Part shown: positions 26,717 through 39,423 of the stretch, one piece after another
How the letters are laid out: each line of letters opens with the position of its first letter
How positions within the stretch are numbered: position 1 is the first letter of the stretch
NCBI RefSeq assembly: GCF_964340395.1
Contig: NC_135552.1
Coordinates: forward strand, 25,204,181-25,268,180
Reading direction: 5' to 3'
Origin: Glandiceps talaboti
Taxonomy: Eukaryota > Hemichordata > Enteropneusta > Spengelidae
DNA length: 64,000 nucleotides
The notes under the pieces: generated by a model
Seen by the model: the letters and a program-made list of their open reading frames with translations, nothing else
The model's database searches: none
Told to the model about the DNA's origin: nothing
Made by a program: the position numbers and the translations under genes

Positions 26717-27629
26717 TGTGTTGTCGTTTTAAATTTGAAGTTAAGACTTGTACAGAACCTGTGTTTGTGCAAAAATTACATAATTATTCATGATGAAGTG
26801 TACAAGGCAAGATTATTTAATCTTTGAATTTTTAATTTTAATTTAATTTTGTCTTTGATAATGAAATCTAGTTTGTAGTTCCTCTGAAAATTTCATAAAC
26901 TCGTAATTTCTGCAGAAATAAAATAGAATTGTGATATTTACTTGAGTAAACAAATAAAATAATTTGTTTGTTTGTTGAGATGTTTACGGTTGTATATAAT
27001 ATGTCTTCTATGTTGGGAAATCCATATATATAATTTCAAATAATTTGCATAATGTAGCAATGCAATCAACTATTATCTCAGCCTAAATAGTGATTGAAAG
27101 CACACATTAATTTTATAACATGGTGTTCTTTTCATAAAGTTTTGGGGTTTATTACCGTAACTTATACGGAATATGGCTGTGGATAGGTGCCTTGTCACAT
27201 GTATTTCATAGCTAGCTAAAATTCTAAAAACAGCTAACAGTAACACATCCATGGCCACACCATTATCAATATCAACCCATAAATTTGTATGGTCATGGAA
27301 CCTTGCTTGAATGGTTGAAATCACATAGTATAGGATTGCTAGCCCTTGCACACAGTCTTAGAGTTGTATAGGTAACTCTTATAAACGTATATATAGACTA
27401 ACTGCACTGCAACCCAAATATTTGGTGTTAATAACCATTATGACTGGGTCATAGGGCAAGTGCAGTTCACGGAATAGATGAAAGACATATCGTACATGTA
27501 CAAGTATCCATATATTTTCAGTGCAATAGTTTCATCTCTGAAAATCAACACTCATGGTAAGGACTATTCCTTCAAGATATGAAAGACACCAACGACAATA
27601 CTCAATTGTAATATTTAAGGCATACCTAC

Positions 27630-27860
27630 CGTCAATTTAGAAGAACTGTATCAATATAAAAACAGTGCAAAGGAGAGACGATCGAGTAGGCACTCCAAAA
27701 AAATCCACGATCTTACGAAATTGTGGAGATTTATCACGCAAAACACACACCCTGAAAAAATCCCAACTTCTACAGGTTCTTATGCGGCTATCTGTCAAAT
27801 GTTCTGAACAAAACCACTCGATTTAACAGTAAATTGTAATAAAAATATTGGCGAAATTAC
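27630..27860 (-). promoter_or_regulatory. ATP6V1C1: Candidate noncoding first exon and promoter of ATP6V1C1
   Basis: The minus strand shows a donor AATTGACG/GTAGGT with last exon base at 27630. The first coding exon has plausible acceptors 20-45 nt before its ATG (ACACAG or GTACAAG). Upstream, at about 27880-27890, is TCATGTGA, a weak relative of the CLEAR/E-box GTCACGTGAC used by TFEB at V-ATPase genes. The assignment rests on consensus sites only. Confidence 0.35.
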
Positions 27861-28646
27861 CGAGAGACAGACGATCTTCACATGATCAGGAAGAGGTCGG
27901 TGAATCATGGGTATGACCTTTCATCTCAACTTATCCTCTTTCCAAAGTTTAACTTTGAGGGCGCACCTAGTAAATGAGACTCCAGACGAAATTTACATGT
28001 CCCGTTTCGGGTATATTATGTATCGAAGTATTTATCATTTCAATCGAAATAACATTTCAATATAGTGTATGTAATTGCCACGATCACTATAAAATTCACC
28101 CACAAAGTTAAAGACGATGAACAAACGCAATTTTGTTCAAAAGCGAACTAAATTTGAAATTGACTTTGAGGAATACCCCTAGTAACAGGGGAAAAATTAC
28201 TAGCAAAAAACTTGTTTTCCTTCTCAACGTTTTGAGATTTCGAGAACCTAGATTTTACCATTGGTTTTAAAACAACTGTGGGGGCAATAAAAAAAAGTGA
28301 GGCACCAAAAGATGTTTTCCGCTACTTTTTCAACTAGGGGCGTCGTTAGATCTATGAAACCTCGACAGTCCATTTTAACAATCTGAATAACTTCTTTGAA
28401 ATAGAAGTACATACAGTGAGTACATTATTTTACATATAATAGATGAATCAGTCTGCGTATGTGTACATGTACTATGTCTCTGTTTCTTTATTTCAATATG
28501 TTCATCATTGTGTTCGTCAGTAAGTCCGTTTATCTGTCTGTCTCGTTGATATGTATGTGTTTCGCTTTTCAAGAGAGTACGAGAATGTCAAAGCGTTCGT
28601 AGGGCATAGTTTAATAAGGTGAAATACATGATTGCATTTATCGATC

Positions 28647-28691
<45 letters not shown>

Positions 28692-28776
28692 AACGACTGA
28701 CAAAGAGAAACAAAAGTCTTGCTCTACTCGTCGCTAGATGGGGCTTTACTCATCTGTGGCCTACAAAAATGATAAA

Positions 28777-29291
<515 letters not shown>

Positions 29292-30849
29292 AAGCTAATT
29301 TTGTATCAGTAAATTGGCAGGAGCTATATTTATTGGAATGAAATCTAATATAAGTAAACATCTCATGAAATACAAATTTAAAAATTTTGTATTTTATCAC
29401 ACATGATCTAAACGCACCGACTTTTCGACTTTGATTGCGTTTTAACTATTTTTTAACTATATTTAACTATTGCTGTGTAAATTCTACACTGAAGAGTAAA
29501 AATTGTGTGGCAGATAACTGGCACAATATATACCAGACAAAACTGGGGGAAAAAACCTTATTATTATTATCTCTCTGGAAAGATTTAAGGCTTATCACAT
29601 AGACTGATCCAGTGTATACAATAAAATATTTATAGCCTGAACCGGCAGCAAGATTTCGTTCGATGGTATCCCTTAGTTACTATCTTGTACCTTTCATCCC
29701 CCGCTTCCATTAAAGTTTCATACCAAATGCACTTTACAGGATAAAACTGATCATCATGTATTTCTGTCTGTGTTGAAAGTATTATTGCTACACATCGAGT
29801 ACGCCCACTCAGATGCCAGTCGGAGGGATTCAAAAGACATAGCTATCTCAAGTGCGTTGGCCAAGGTCTTGTAAAAGCACTGTAATCCTTGAAGAAGTTG
29901 TACAGTAAATGAAGAAGTTGTACAGTAAATGAAGAAGCTGTTCGAAAAAATGCTATATTCCTAGCCTCCTTCAAGAAGCGTTTTAGTTCTTGAAGAAGTG
30001 TTACCCTCCTTTTTAAGAAACGCTTTTTATAATTAGTTGTTGAAAAAGAAGTACCACTCCTTCTTTCAATCAGAGTAACGAGCAGATAGTAATTTCATGA
30101 AACCTGAAATAACACAATCCTCCATTATACATGTTGTCAATCATGGGGGGGGGGGCGCTAGCAGTAAAATGCAACTGCCTTCAGATGAGTCAGATTCCTA
30201 TATTTTTGCCTTTGAAAATTCCCAAATACATGTAGTGATCCACTAATTTCATGTATTGATCCGCTGAAATATTCAGAGATAATTAGTTTGGTGTTGCGGT
30301 TTCCGTACTGATCTAATGGAAATAGCCTATCAAGAAATGACAGAAGTAATCAATGCAAATATGAATACCCATTAAAAAGTACAAATGAAAACTGGATGGT
30401 CTCTCACTCTCAGCAAAAATCAGCGCCTTCTATGACGATTACGATTTCAACCGGTTTCTGGTTAATATCGACCAATGGTTAACATGTGCAATGTCTAATC
30501 ATTGGTATTTCAACAATTTTCAGTAAATAAATTATTGTTGTCTGATCGAAAAAGGATACTCCTGGTACATCTAGTACAGTTTTAAAACGGTGACAGATTC
30601 AAAACCAAACTTACGGTCAAAATTTAAATTTGCCATTACTCTATTTATATATGATAATGACTACTTATTAACAGATACAATGTCTATTTTTATACGCAAT
30701 TGACCAATACTCAGTGATTAGATCTTCAGCTATTTGATGAAAAAAAAATGTCCCCGTTGCCTGGCAGCTAGTGCAGGTATTTTCCACTGAACCGATTCCC
30801 ATCAGTAATTGTATACCTCTGTTTACATATTTGTAGATTTTGACACGAG

Positions 30850-32056
30850 TTATATGTTTGGAGATCTGTCAGGTAACTGTTGTCTGTTAGAGCATTCCCT
30901 TCCTCTGCCCTTCCTTCGTTTCATCCATCTAACAACGCACTGCTCAGGAAGCACTACCAGAGAACCAAAGATCAAGACACATGCAGCAAGATAGCATGAT
31001 GAGTTGTAGCTTCCAGTGGTGTCATAAACAAATCCTGAATAAATAAATTGAGACATTTCAGCGTGACTTAGGAGCAAGACCAATAGTTCAATGTAGGAAT
31101 AAAACCAAAATTCTAGTGTCGGGGTGGTCTAGATCTGTTGTGTACCTCTAAACACAAATATTCCTTTTTAAAATGTCATCAAATCAAGGAATCGAAGAAT
31201 TTTAGCTTTTTAGTAAATACATAGCACTATGCACCCACTGTTGGAAAGCAAAATTCTCAGCTCTAGCTATCATACATGATGCACCCTTAATTGCAAAACT
31301 AACAGTATGAAATATAATTATGACATTTTAAGCTTGCATAATTACTATATTGCCCAATTATCAAAAAAATCATTAATTGTGCAAATAAACCATTAAGATT
31401 TATTATAAGCTACATCAAGAAGCTATAAAGGACACATGTACTTATTGCATGTACTAAATCATCTTGCATTCTTAAGATATAGCCCAATTACCTAAAATCT
31501 TGAATTATGCAATTTACTCATCAAAACTATCACACACAAAAGTGTTCATACGACATCCGTGCTTTAATTGTTATGGTTGGTGTATGTACACATTATATTG
31601 GATTTTAAGTATGCATTATTAAATTAAAGCCTAATTATGAAAACCCGTCAATTATCCAAATGACTTATTAAGAGCCACTGGATGTTTATCAAAATATAAT
31701 CAGTTCTTGTCATTACCAAATGTTAGATGGGTAGCAATTTCATTAGAATCGATGGAGCACTTTTTGAGATATCGTGTCCATAGACGGACACACAGACAGA
31801 GATAAACAGGCAGACGTATAACATAACATTCCCTTATATGGCGGTAAAAATACACTAAAGTGTCGATAAAAGACCTATTTTTCCGAACTACCGACTGGCT
31901 TGTATTCATAACACTATATACTACTATATACTAATGCAAATCAAGTTAGGGGGGAGTCCATGACCCAACTAAAATGAGGTTGAACTATTTAACTCACTCT
32001 TTAATACTTGCTGGTAGTAAACATACATACATACATACATACATACATACATACAT

Positions 32057-32095
<39 letters not shown>

Positions 32096-32136
32096 CATAC
32101 ACACACATACATACATACATACATACATACATACAT

Positions 32137-32172
<36 letters not shown>

Positions 32173-34611
32173 TGGATTGCCTTAACAAAACTCGTCAAAT
32201 GATGATATATATGTGATGTCATCGTTCATCGATTACTGACTCTACTAGTAAGCCGTCCTATTGAGTGGTACATCATTTGTAAGAGTCACCTCCAATTCTA
32301 CTACCTGCGAAAGTACTAAATGCCCAGCACATTTACTTACATCTCTACCTAATTTGTCTTCTCTATATTGTATCATATCTTCAGGATAACTTCCATTCAT
32401 GTCCTTTGAACATTCTACTACGGAAATTAGTCTACTTGAACACTAGTACATTTCAATTCTCTCACCTGTACAAAAGGCACCTAAAAGATTTCCAAGTCCA
32501 ATAAAGGGTATTAAACCAAGGCCAATACCACTGTTCAACTTGTTTAGACCAACGTGCTCCCGGATAACAACCGCTGTTAATGGATTGTATGTACCACTAG
32601 TCAGACCAACAACAACACAAAAACCTGCCATCTGTTCAAAGTTCGTTGTTATTGGCATAAGCAGTGTGGCAACACCACATATTAATATCGAAATACCAAA
32701 GAATTTCCCATAACTGATACACTGTAGATCTGCTATCCAACCGTGAGTCAATCGGGCTACAAGACTTGATATTCCCACAATGGATATCAGAATAGCACCT
32801 CGGATATCTGGTATATTCAACTGAGCGGATATGCCTAGTATGGCATTGACTAACAGAGCTGTGATTCCAAATGCATGGGAAAAACTAGCTATGCAAGTCA
32901 TTGTGAAGGGGGGATTTCTCCAAAACAGGGACACATCGGAGTTCCTTAAATATTCACACAATCGTGAGTTACCCTTAAGATCTTCATGCTGATTGTTGTT
33001 GCAAACAGTCATTGTTACATCTAAGCTCCTGCTTGATTCAGTCATTTGAAGTGAAGAGTTGCCAGTTTGGATTTCTTGGAAGTGATCATACACAGTATTA
33101 CATGTATCACAATTCTTACCAGTTTGTAATTCACAGACAGTGTTGTCTCCTTTACATACAGAAACATTACTTTTTTCTTCTACGTCCGTGTTGTCATTGT
33201 CAAGGCAACATATACCTGCAGTTGCTGGTGAATCTCTGCCAATGCTCATTCCTATTGAATCATGACTCACAATTTCTCCAAGAGCTAAGCTTGGTACAGA
33301 AACATTTGAAGCATCTGTCAAAGTATCCACTAAAACACTATCAGGCGGTCCACTGGGCGAAACGACACTATCATTGTGACTATACTGGTTCTTGCTTTCT
33401 TCATTTTGTGACTCCATAGATGTTGAAAGTGATGGTAACGATGATGATGGTGGTTGTTGTTTTTGTTTTTGTGGTGGTGGTGGTAGTGGTGGTGGTAGTG
33501 GCGGCAGTGGTGGTGGTGGTTTGAGTACAGCTCCACAAACAGCTAAATTGAGCTGAAATGCTGATAATATTAAACAGGCTCCCCTCCATCCGTAAACATC
33601 GATCAATATTTGATAAAGCGGCGGTAAACACAAGGTACCAACCCCAACACCAGCATAAACAAATCCATATGCAACAGCAGGTCGATTGTGGATGTAAAGC
33701 CCTATGATTGATATAATGGCTGTTATTGCAATACCATTGGCAAAACCTGTGAAAAAATGCGATATGACAATAAGTACTATCATGCCTAATATGTTGTAAC
33801 CCAGACATTTGGTGTTATTATCTCAAGATGCAAGGAATATCTATTGCCTAAGGAAATACAGAATTTAAAATTACAATCAACAGCTGTGTTAAATTTAAGT
33901 GGATATCCAGGCATCGATTGGGTTTGCATTTGAGATCCATCTGTGTTTAGCTGAGCTGTTGGTGTTACTTTCAAATTCTGAACAGATTATGTGTTTGAAT
34001 GGCATAAGTCTTGGTTTTGTGTAGAAAGATTCTTTAGATAATAACGCCAAGACAAGTTTTTTGGCCATTAATTTTGCAAGTCCCCGCTTAAATCTTTTCA
34101 TCATTTAGATAAGATAACACTTTCTTGCACTTCCAAATACAAGATTTAGTCAATTTGACTGCTGTTGATACATTAAGTACCATTTAACTTGCCTACTAGA
34201 AATCCACTGGTGAAACAAAGGGATGTGATGCTTGTAGCAAATGAACTGGTAAACCAACCGAGTGTGGACAGGATACCAGCTACCATCAACGTTAGACGAT
34301 ATCCCATCCTATTCACCATGACCTTACTGACAGGACCTGGTACAAACAAAATCAAAGAAAACAGTCATGTATGCTAGTAAATGAAGAACGTTCAAGGAAA
34401 ATCTATATTCTACCTTTAGTTTTCCTACATATCTGATTAAAAGAGCCAGTCTATCACTGGATTTGTTACCCAGCTGCGCACTCGTGAAGTGAGTCACAGA
34501 TCCAGATCTAAAGTTATGAGAAGAGGGGGTATATTTCTGCGTAAAGCTTTGAACTGATGATTAACAAAAACAGATCTCTTCAGTAGCTACATAAAGTGTG
34601 TTGCATTGTTG

Positions 34612-34658
<47 letters not shown>

Positions 34659-36225
34659 TACTGTATTATACTATACTATGCTATGCTATACTATACTACA
34701 CTATACTATACTATACTATATTATACTATGATATGCTATGCTATACTATACTATACTATACTATACTATACTATACTATACTATACTATACTATACTATA
34801 CTATACTATACTACTGTATACTATACTATACTATACTATACTATACTATACTATACTATACTATACTATACTATACTATACTATACTATACTATACTATA
34901 CTATACTATACTATACTATACTATACTATACTATACTATACTATACTATACTATACTATACTATACTATACTATGTAATAGCAACAATTGCATGGACAAA
35001 ATAGTTGCATAAAGTAAACATGATATGAAATAAATTCCAGAAACACTGGACTCTGGCAATACAGGTATGGAATCGAACAGTTGGTTGGCAAACATATTTC
35101 TCTTGTCCTGAAGAATAAATGGAATTTCCTTCAGTGTTCATCAATTATCTTACACTCAAAATAAATAATTCAAACCACTAGTCTGAGTATTCTGTACAAA
35201 CCTGCGAACATAGTCACTGAAAGTGCAAGTGCAGCAATGACTGCAGTTTCCGATGAAGAGCTCCCAAGGTAACGCTGGAATTCGCGGATGAATACTCCAA
35301 GAGAAAATGCAGAGCCGACCGTCAGCATAAACCCAACATGGCCTGCAACAAGAATACTCCATTTCCGATTCAGACAAACCATCATTTTCTTCGCTTTAAT
35401 CTGCAAACGACGCATTACCAGATTTAAACAGAATGCGTTCCGTACGGGCAAAGCCTTTAGACTATTGTACCTACCCAACATTAATTGTTGGACTGCAAAA
35501 TTCAGAGTTTAAATCTATTGTTACGTTTAGGGGATTGCTTTATTTTGTTTTGTTTTGTTTTGTTTTGTTTTGTTTGTCACACGGTTCCTCGGTGCCGTGC
35601 TATGGCTAATCGTGCGTTGCTATCTTATCTTCGTTATTTAGCTTGAATTGACCTTCGTAACTTACATGTTTACGTTTTTAGCCTGATCGTAGAAGAGGCG
35701 ATCAGGCTAAAAACGTAAACATGTACTACGAAGGTCAATTCAAGCTAAATAACGAAGATAAGATAGCAACGTACGCACAATTAGCCGACATCTACATCGG
35801 ATTTTAATCAGATTGGGTACAGCCAATGCCACATGGAATACCAGAAATGTCAGCTATGGACCTAACATATCATTACAAAAACACACAATTGAATATAGAT
35901 GGACACCTTACATCAAAACTCTCCGATTAGTCAACATCATAGGTAAGGATGAAAGGAAATACCATGGATTTGTTGTGGTTAGGATGTACTCATGTATCAG
36001 TTATCTTAATCTATGAGATAAACATCACTACTAATGAACAAACTATCACCGTCAGTCGCTATGCCAATGGAAAACATTTCTTGTAATTACCACTCTAGTA
36101 ATACGACGGTTGGCCAACCTTACCACTCATCCACACCATCGTCGATACTTACCAAAAAGTAGACGAACTCCGTCATGGGTCGAATCGTCAACCCGATCTG
36201 TTGTAATTATTTGGTCATCAGTCAT
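30850..36225 (-). CDS. SLC16/monocarboxylate-transporter-like MFS protein (629 or 657 aa)
   Basis: Predicted plasma-membrane 12-helix transporter of the monocarboxylate porter branch of the major facilitator superfamily; the substrate is not predictable here. Firm coding exons: 35492-35202, 34336-34193, 33746-32466, 31034-30850, all in matching phase. A further first exon 36225-36153 (MTDDQIITTDRVDDSTHDG) joins in frame and gives 657 aa; otherwise the ATG at 35481 gives 629. TM1 contains WSILVAGHVGFMLTVGSAFS, followed by GVFIREFQRYL. GPVSKVMVNRMGYRLTLMVA starts the exon-3 pair of helices, and YGWRGACLILSA closes the first half. A cytosolic loop of about 180 residues follows, opening with a proline tract; the second six helices begin near PPFTMTCIASFSHAFG. 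The intron after 34193 uses a GC donor (AG/GCAAGT). The loop is much longer than usual for the family and is Ser/Asp/Asn-rich. Confidence 0.85.
31180..31810. repeat. Degenerate 150-bp tandem array ending in a CACAGACAGA terminus
   Basis: About three diverged units followed by a terminal block rich in ACAGACAG. The 38.5-39.2 kb region ends in a similar way (TGGTTTTTGACTT then CACACAGACAGACAAAGAC), so both may be nonautonomous elements that carry internal tandem repeats and share an end type. Confidence 0.45.
32021..32172. repeat. (CATA)n/(CA)n compound microsatellite
   Basis: Two (CATA)n blocks and two (CA)n blocks arranged as CATA-CA-CATA-CA, which looks like a duplicated compound tract of about 75 bp. 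Confidence 0.95.
33458..33530 (-). repeat. Coding trinucleotide-like repeat (polyproline) in the transporter loop
   Basis: GGTGGTGGTGGTAGTGG-type repeats on the plus strand encode a run of about 20 residues on the gene strand, nearly all proline with interspersed leucine, followed by a QKQKQQ stretch. The tract lies at the start of the central cytosolic loop and is expected to vary in length. Confidence 0.85.
34613..34977. repeat. (CA)n followed by a 320-bp (CTATA)n pentanucleotide satellite
   Basis: (CA)n at 34613-34653, then about 60 copies of CTATA to 34976 with a few variants near the left end and one CTATACTACTGTATA interruption near 34811. It lies in the intron between transporter coding exons 35202 and 34336. 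Confidence 0.97.
35540..35577. repeat. (TTTTG)n microsatellite
   Basis: About seven pentamers next to the 183-bp palindrome, in the first intron of the transporter gene. Confidence 0.9.
35604..35786. repeat. 183-bp near-perfect palindrome (fold-back)
   Basis: Left arm 35604-35689 and right arm 35699-35786 are inverted copies (inner ends TTTTTAGCCTGATCG and CGATCAGGCTAAAAA) separated by a 9-nt loop. They differ by only one substitution, a 4-nt indel near the outer end and a 2- to 3-nt difference in the arm. No open frame and no clear target duplication. It lies in the first intron of the transporter gene, so the primary transcript would fold into a hairpin of about 85 bp. Confidence 0.95.
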
Positions 36226-36345
36226 TGTCAGTAGCAAATAATGCATGTATATTGATGTCTGATTGGTCTGTCTGTATTTCGTCTTCCACGTGACCTTCCG
36301 GCGATAGGTCATCCGATGTGTAATCGATCTGAATTGTGTGAAATA
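36226..36345 (-). promoter_or_regulatory. Promoter of the transporter gene with E-box and CCAAT box
   Basis: On the minus strand GGTCACGTGGAAG (CACGTG E-box core at 36287-36292) is followed about 20 nt later by ACCAATC (CCAAT box, 36260-36266) and then by the candidate ATG at 36225. GTCACGTG matches eight of ten bases of the TFEB/USF-type CLEAR element. Order and spacing fit a core promoter with a short 5' UTR, which supports 36225 as the true start. Confidence 0.45.
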
Positions 36346-36519
36346 TTATAACAGGTTGCACATTTTCTCCTGAGGTACAATCTGAGTCTTTTTATACATT
36401 TCAGTCATATGTCCGACGTGAAAGGCCATCAACATGTGATATTTTAGCACCCGGTCTATGTATTATTTCTTTAAGATAGTTGTATTCTCGTAAAGTCATA
36501 TATAATATAGTTGTGATTA

Positions 36520-37860
36520 GGGAGCGTTCAGTTATTATGGCCGGGGGTGGCAAAATTCTTTTGTGCCTCTATCAAAATTAGTGAACCCCCTGCCCACTCC
36601 AAAAAAATTGATAACTTTGTCAAATTTTTGTTTACTGCTATATAATATATATTATAATAATAATTACAGTTATGTTGAAATGACCAGCATTTGGCCTGTC
36701 ACATTCTGTATATGTATTTAATACTATCATACCACCAATAGTGCCAGAATGTTAGTTCATGTACGTAAGGGTCATGAAAATGGTTAATTACACAGGCTAT
36801 GGTACCCATCGCTGCTGGTTAATGGAAAAGCAAAGAGAAGTGAAAGTGCTTTGCTCAAGGACATGACATTGCACACATACCGTCATACGTCCAGGTGTTA
36901 ACCTCCCTACTTGTGAGGGTACTTTGGCCATTACACAGTAAAGATATTTTACAGTAGTTATGTATTTAATATCTATGCAATGCGAGTTCCAATCCAGAAA
37001 TGTTTGCTTAATTTATTTGTTACTCATTGTGTTCCGGGATTAATACATACTTCACAATTGACAATAAAAACAAAGATAGTTGTTATCAAAATGACTTTCT
37101 TTTTCTTCCATTAGATAAGGTGTGCGCATGCAATCTTAGTATGGATGAGCCGTCAGCAGTACAGCTGTCAAACTGTACAAAGTGAACTAAAGCCAGGTCT
37201 TCATCTGACATCTCTTACACAGTCTGGTACGGTTGAGATGGAAGGATGGAAGTTTATTTAATGGGGCCAATTTGTCCACAGATAATTGTTGATTTATTGT
37301 AAATCGTGAGAACTGACCATGGCAAGTTATGGGCATGAATGCTGGTTGGGTACTAATTGGTATATAACTGATAAATGCTGTACTAGCTTTTGTAGCAATC
37401 ATATGTATTCACAAAGTGAAGGAATATACTTCAATGTTCCACCAATATATATTCTTGTGGACAAAGTACCTCGTTATTCACGTGTACCTGTCAACATTTC
37501 TGAATCATAATTAAAAAAGAATGTACATTATGACCATTGCTGATGGCAGTGTTATGTTATGCACGGTAAAACAATAGGCTGATGTCTTACAAAGAATTAT
37601 ATAAACTAAAGTATATTGCTAACAATAAAAATCTTATCATTTTTTGTATGAATTTATGTAACAGAGAGATTCACCAACATTTTTTTAAAGATTTAAACAC
37701 CAAAACATAGTAATAAGACACATGGCTTAAGGGTGTCTTAAGTACTTTTTTGAGGTGAGGGTGGATCCTTTCCAAGTACGAGGGGGGCGTCAGCCTTTTA
37801 AAAAGAGCTGATGGGGGGGGGGGGGGTGTCATGTTTTTGCAGCAAAGTAAGAATTTCCAG
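36520..37860. repeat. Split dispersed repeat with GGCCGGGGGTGG block
   Basis: The left fragment (36520-36610) reads AGCGTTCAGTTATTATGGCC then GGGGGTGGCAAAATTC. A second G-rich fragment (37740-37830) reads CGAGGGGGGCGTCAGCC then GGGGGTGTCATGTTTTTGC. Both resemble parts of one repeat known from invertebrate genomes, separated here by about 1.1 kb. The assignment to one element is tentative. Confidence 0.35.
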
Positions 37861-37879
37861 CTCACCCTAACTGTATTAA

Positions 37880-39190
37880 CTGATCACTCCCCTAGAAACA
37901 TTCCCATCAAATTTCAGCCTCATCCACCAAGTAGTTTTTGAGATGTGTTTTTGACCAATATTCACATTTTTTACAGAATTTACACATCACTGATGAGGTC
38001 ATCTCCCCACCAAAGTTTCTAAATGACAGAGTTTTAAAACCCAATTGCATACCACTAATGAAATCACCATGTCATGAACAATTCTTCATCTACACAGCCT
38101 TAAGAACAACCCCCACCCCAATTTCAGACCAGTCTGACATGTGCTTTTTGAGTTTAAGGTTTTTACCAAAAATCACATTGTTTACGAAAAAAAACTGCCA
38201 ATGGTGTTGTAGCACAACTGTATTTGGCTGTTGCTATGGACATGGTCTTGATGCTAGGGATATTTGCATACATGTTTGGAATCTTTATTAACTTACCAAT
38301 GCTTCCCACTTTTCATCTTTGCAATATAAACCATCATTTAGCTCTTGCTATGTGCGTTGTCCTGTTGTTAGGCATATTTGGATACATTTTTTGAATCTTT
38401 AGTCACTTACCTACCCATCCCTGTTGTTATTTTGGTAATATGCATCATTTAACTGTTGCTAAGGGTGTGGTCATGGTTGCTAGGGCCAATTGTTTCGATA
38501 CGTTTTCAACAATAACTGCAGAATAATACCTCCAGAAACATCCCCACCAAGTTTCAACCTATTCACCATGCAGTTTCAAGATATCAGTTTTTGACAAACA
38601 TTGAGATATTTTTAGACCTAATTTGCATATCGCTGATGGGATCATCACGTTATGAATACAGCTTCATCTACACATCCCCAGATACATCCCCATTAAATTT
38701 CAGCCCAATCTGCTCAATAATTTTTTAATTATATATTTTCGACAAAAAAGACACATTTTTAGACCTAATTTGCATATCACTGATGGGATGGTCTGGGGTG
38801 CGTTCGATTATGCAACCCAGGGTGCCTCGAGGCACCTAAAAATGCCCCAATTTGCATTCGATTACTACATGACGTCACACTCAGGGTGCCCCAGGGGTGT
38901 CTTCAATTATGCAACCTAGGGTGCCTCGAGGCACCTAAAGTTGCCCCAAGTTGCATTTGATTACTACATGATGTCACACTTGGGGTGCCCCAAGTCGACT
39001 CTCCTCACGGAGCAGGGGCAGCTTGGAGATTGACATGACCTGACTTGACCCAATTTCTGAACTAGACACCCAAGGTAATATACCCACCAAATACCATGGT
39101 AATCGGTCCAGTGGTTTTTGACTTTTAAGTTGTTTACACACATATATCCACACAGACAGACAAAGACTTTGCCATGCCTATAGCACTTCT
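37880..39190. repeat. Degenerate tandem repeats with nested 105-bp two-copy unit
   Basis: Three or more diverged units of about 140 bp share CATCCCCACCAARTTTCA and TTTTTAGACCTAATTTGCAT, then ATCRCTGATGGGATSRTC. Between 38815 and 39000 a 105-bp unit occurs twice (CAACCYAGGGTGCCTCGAGG, with the perfect palindrome GGTGCCTCGAGGCACC). The block ends with CACACAGACAGACAAAGAC at about 39165. An open frame over 37938-38291 is a by-product of these repeats. Confidence 0.6.
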
Positions 39191-39314
39191 GAACCTTATC
39201 AGTTCAGTTGTGCGAATAACACAATAGTGGTGTGCATCATTTTCATTTGAACATTTACAATATCCCATTTACAGACACTACACTAAAGATCTGGTGATTT
39301 TTGACTTATAGTCG

Positions 39315-39318
<4 letters not shown>

Positions 39319-39352
<34 letters not shown>

Positions 39353-39423
39353 AGACACACACAGACACAGACACACACACACATACATACACACACATAC
39401 ATACATACACACACACACACACC
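39319..39423. repeat. (CA)n with CAGACA and CATACA variants
   Basis: Imperfect CA-rich compound microsatellite just after the degenerate repeat block. Confidence 0.9.

Larger units (their letters stand above)
31035..32465 (-). other. Last intron of the transporter gene
   Basis: Contains a degenerate tandem array of three or so units of about 150 bp (31180-31810; recurring core GCCCAATTAYCAAAA then AATTRTGCAAAT). It ends in a block GAGCACTTTTTGAGATATCG followed by ACACACAGACAGAG. A (CATA)n/(CA)n tract lies at 32021-32172. No exon is seen. Confidence 0.6.

Noticed and set aside
33012-33808. Plus-strand and shifted minus-strand frames of 135 codons
   Set aside because: Shadows of the large transporter exon; the correct frame has membrane helices and phase-matched neighbours.
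34596-35012. 138-codon Tyr/Ile/Leu-repeat frame
   Set aside because: Frame through the (CTATA)n satellite; no coding signature.
37938-38291. 117-codon plus-strand frame
   Set aside because: Lies across degenerate 140-bp repeats and changes with each unit; no recognisable domain.
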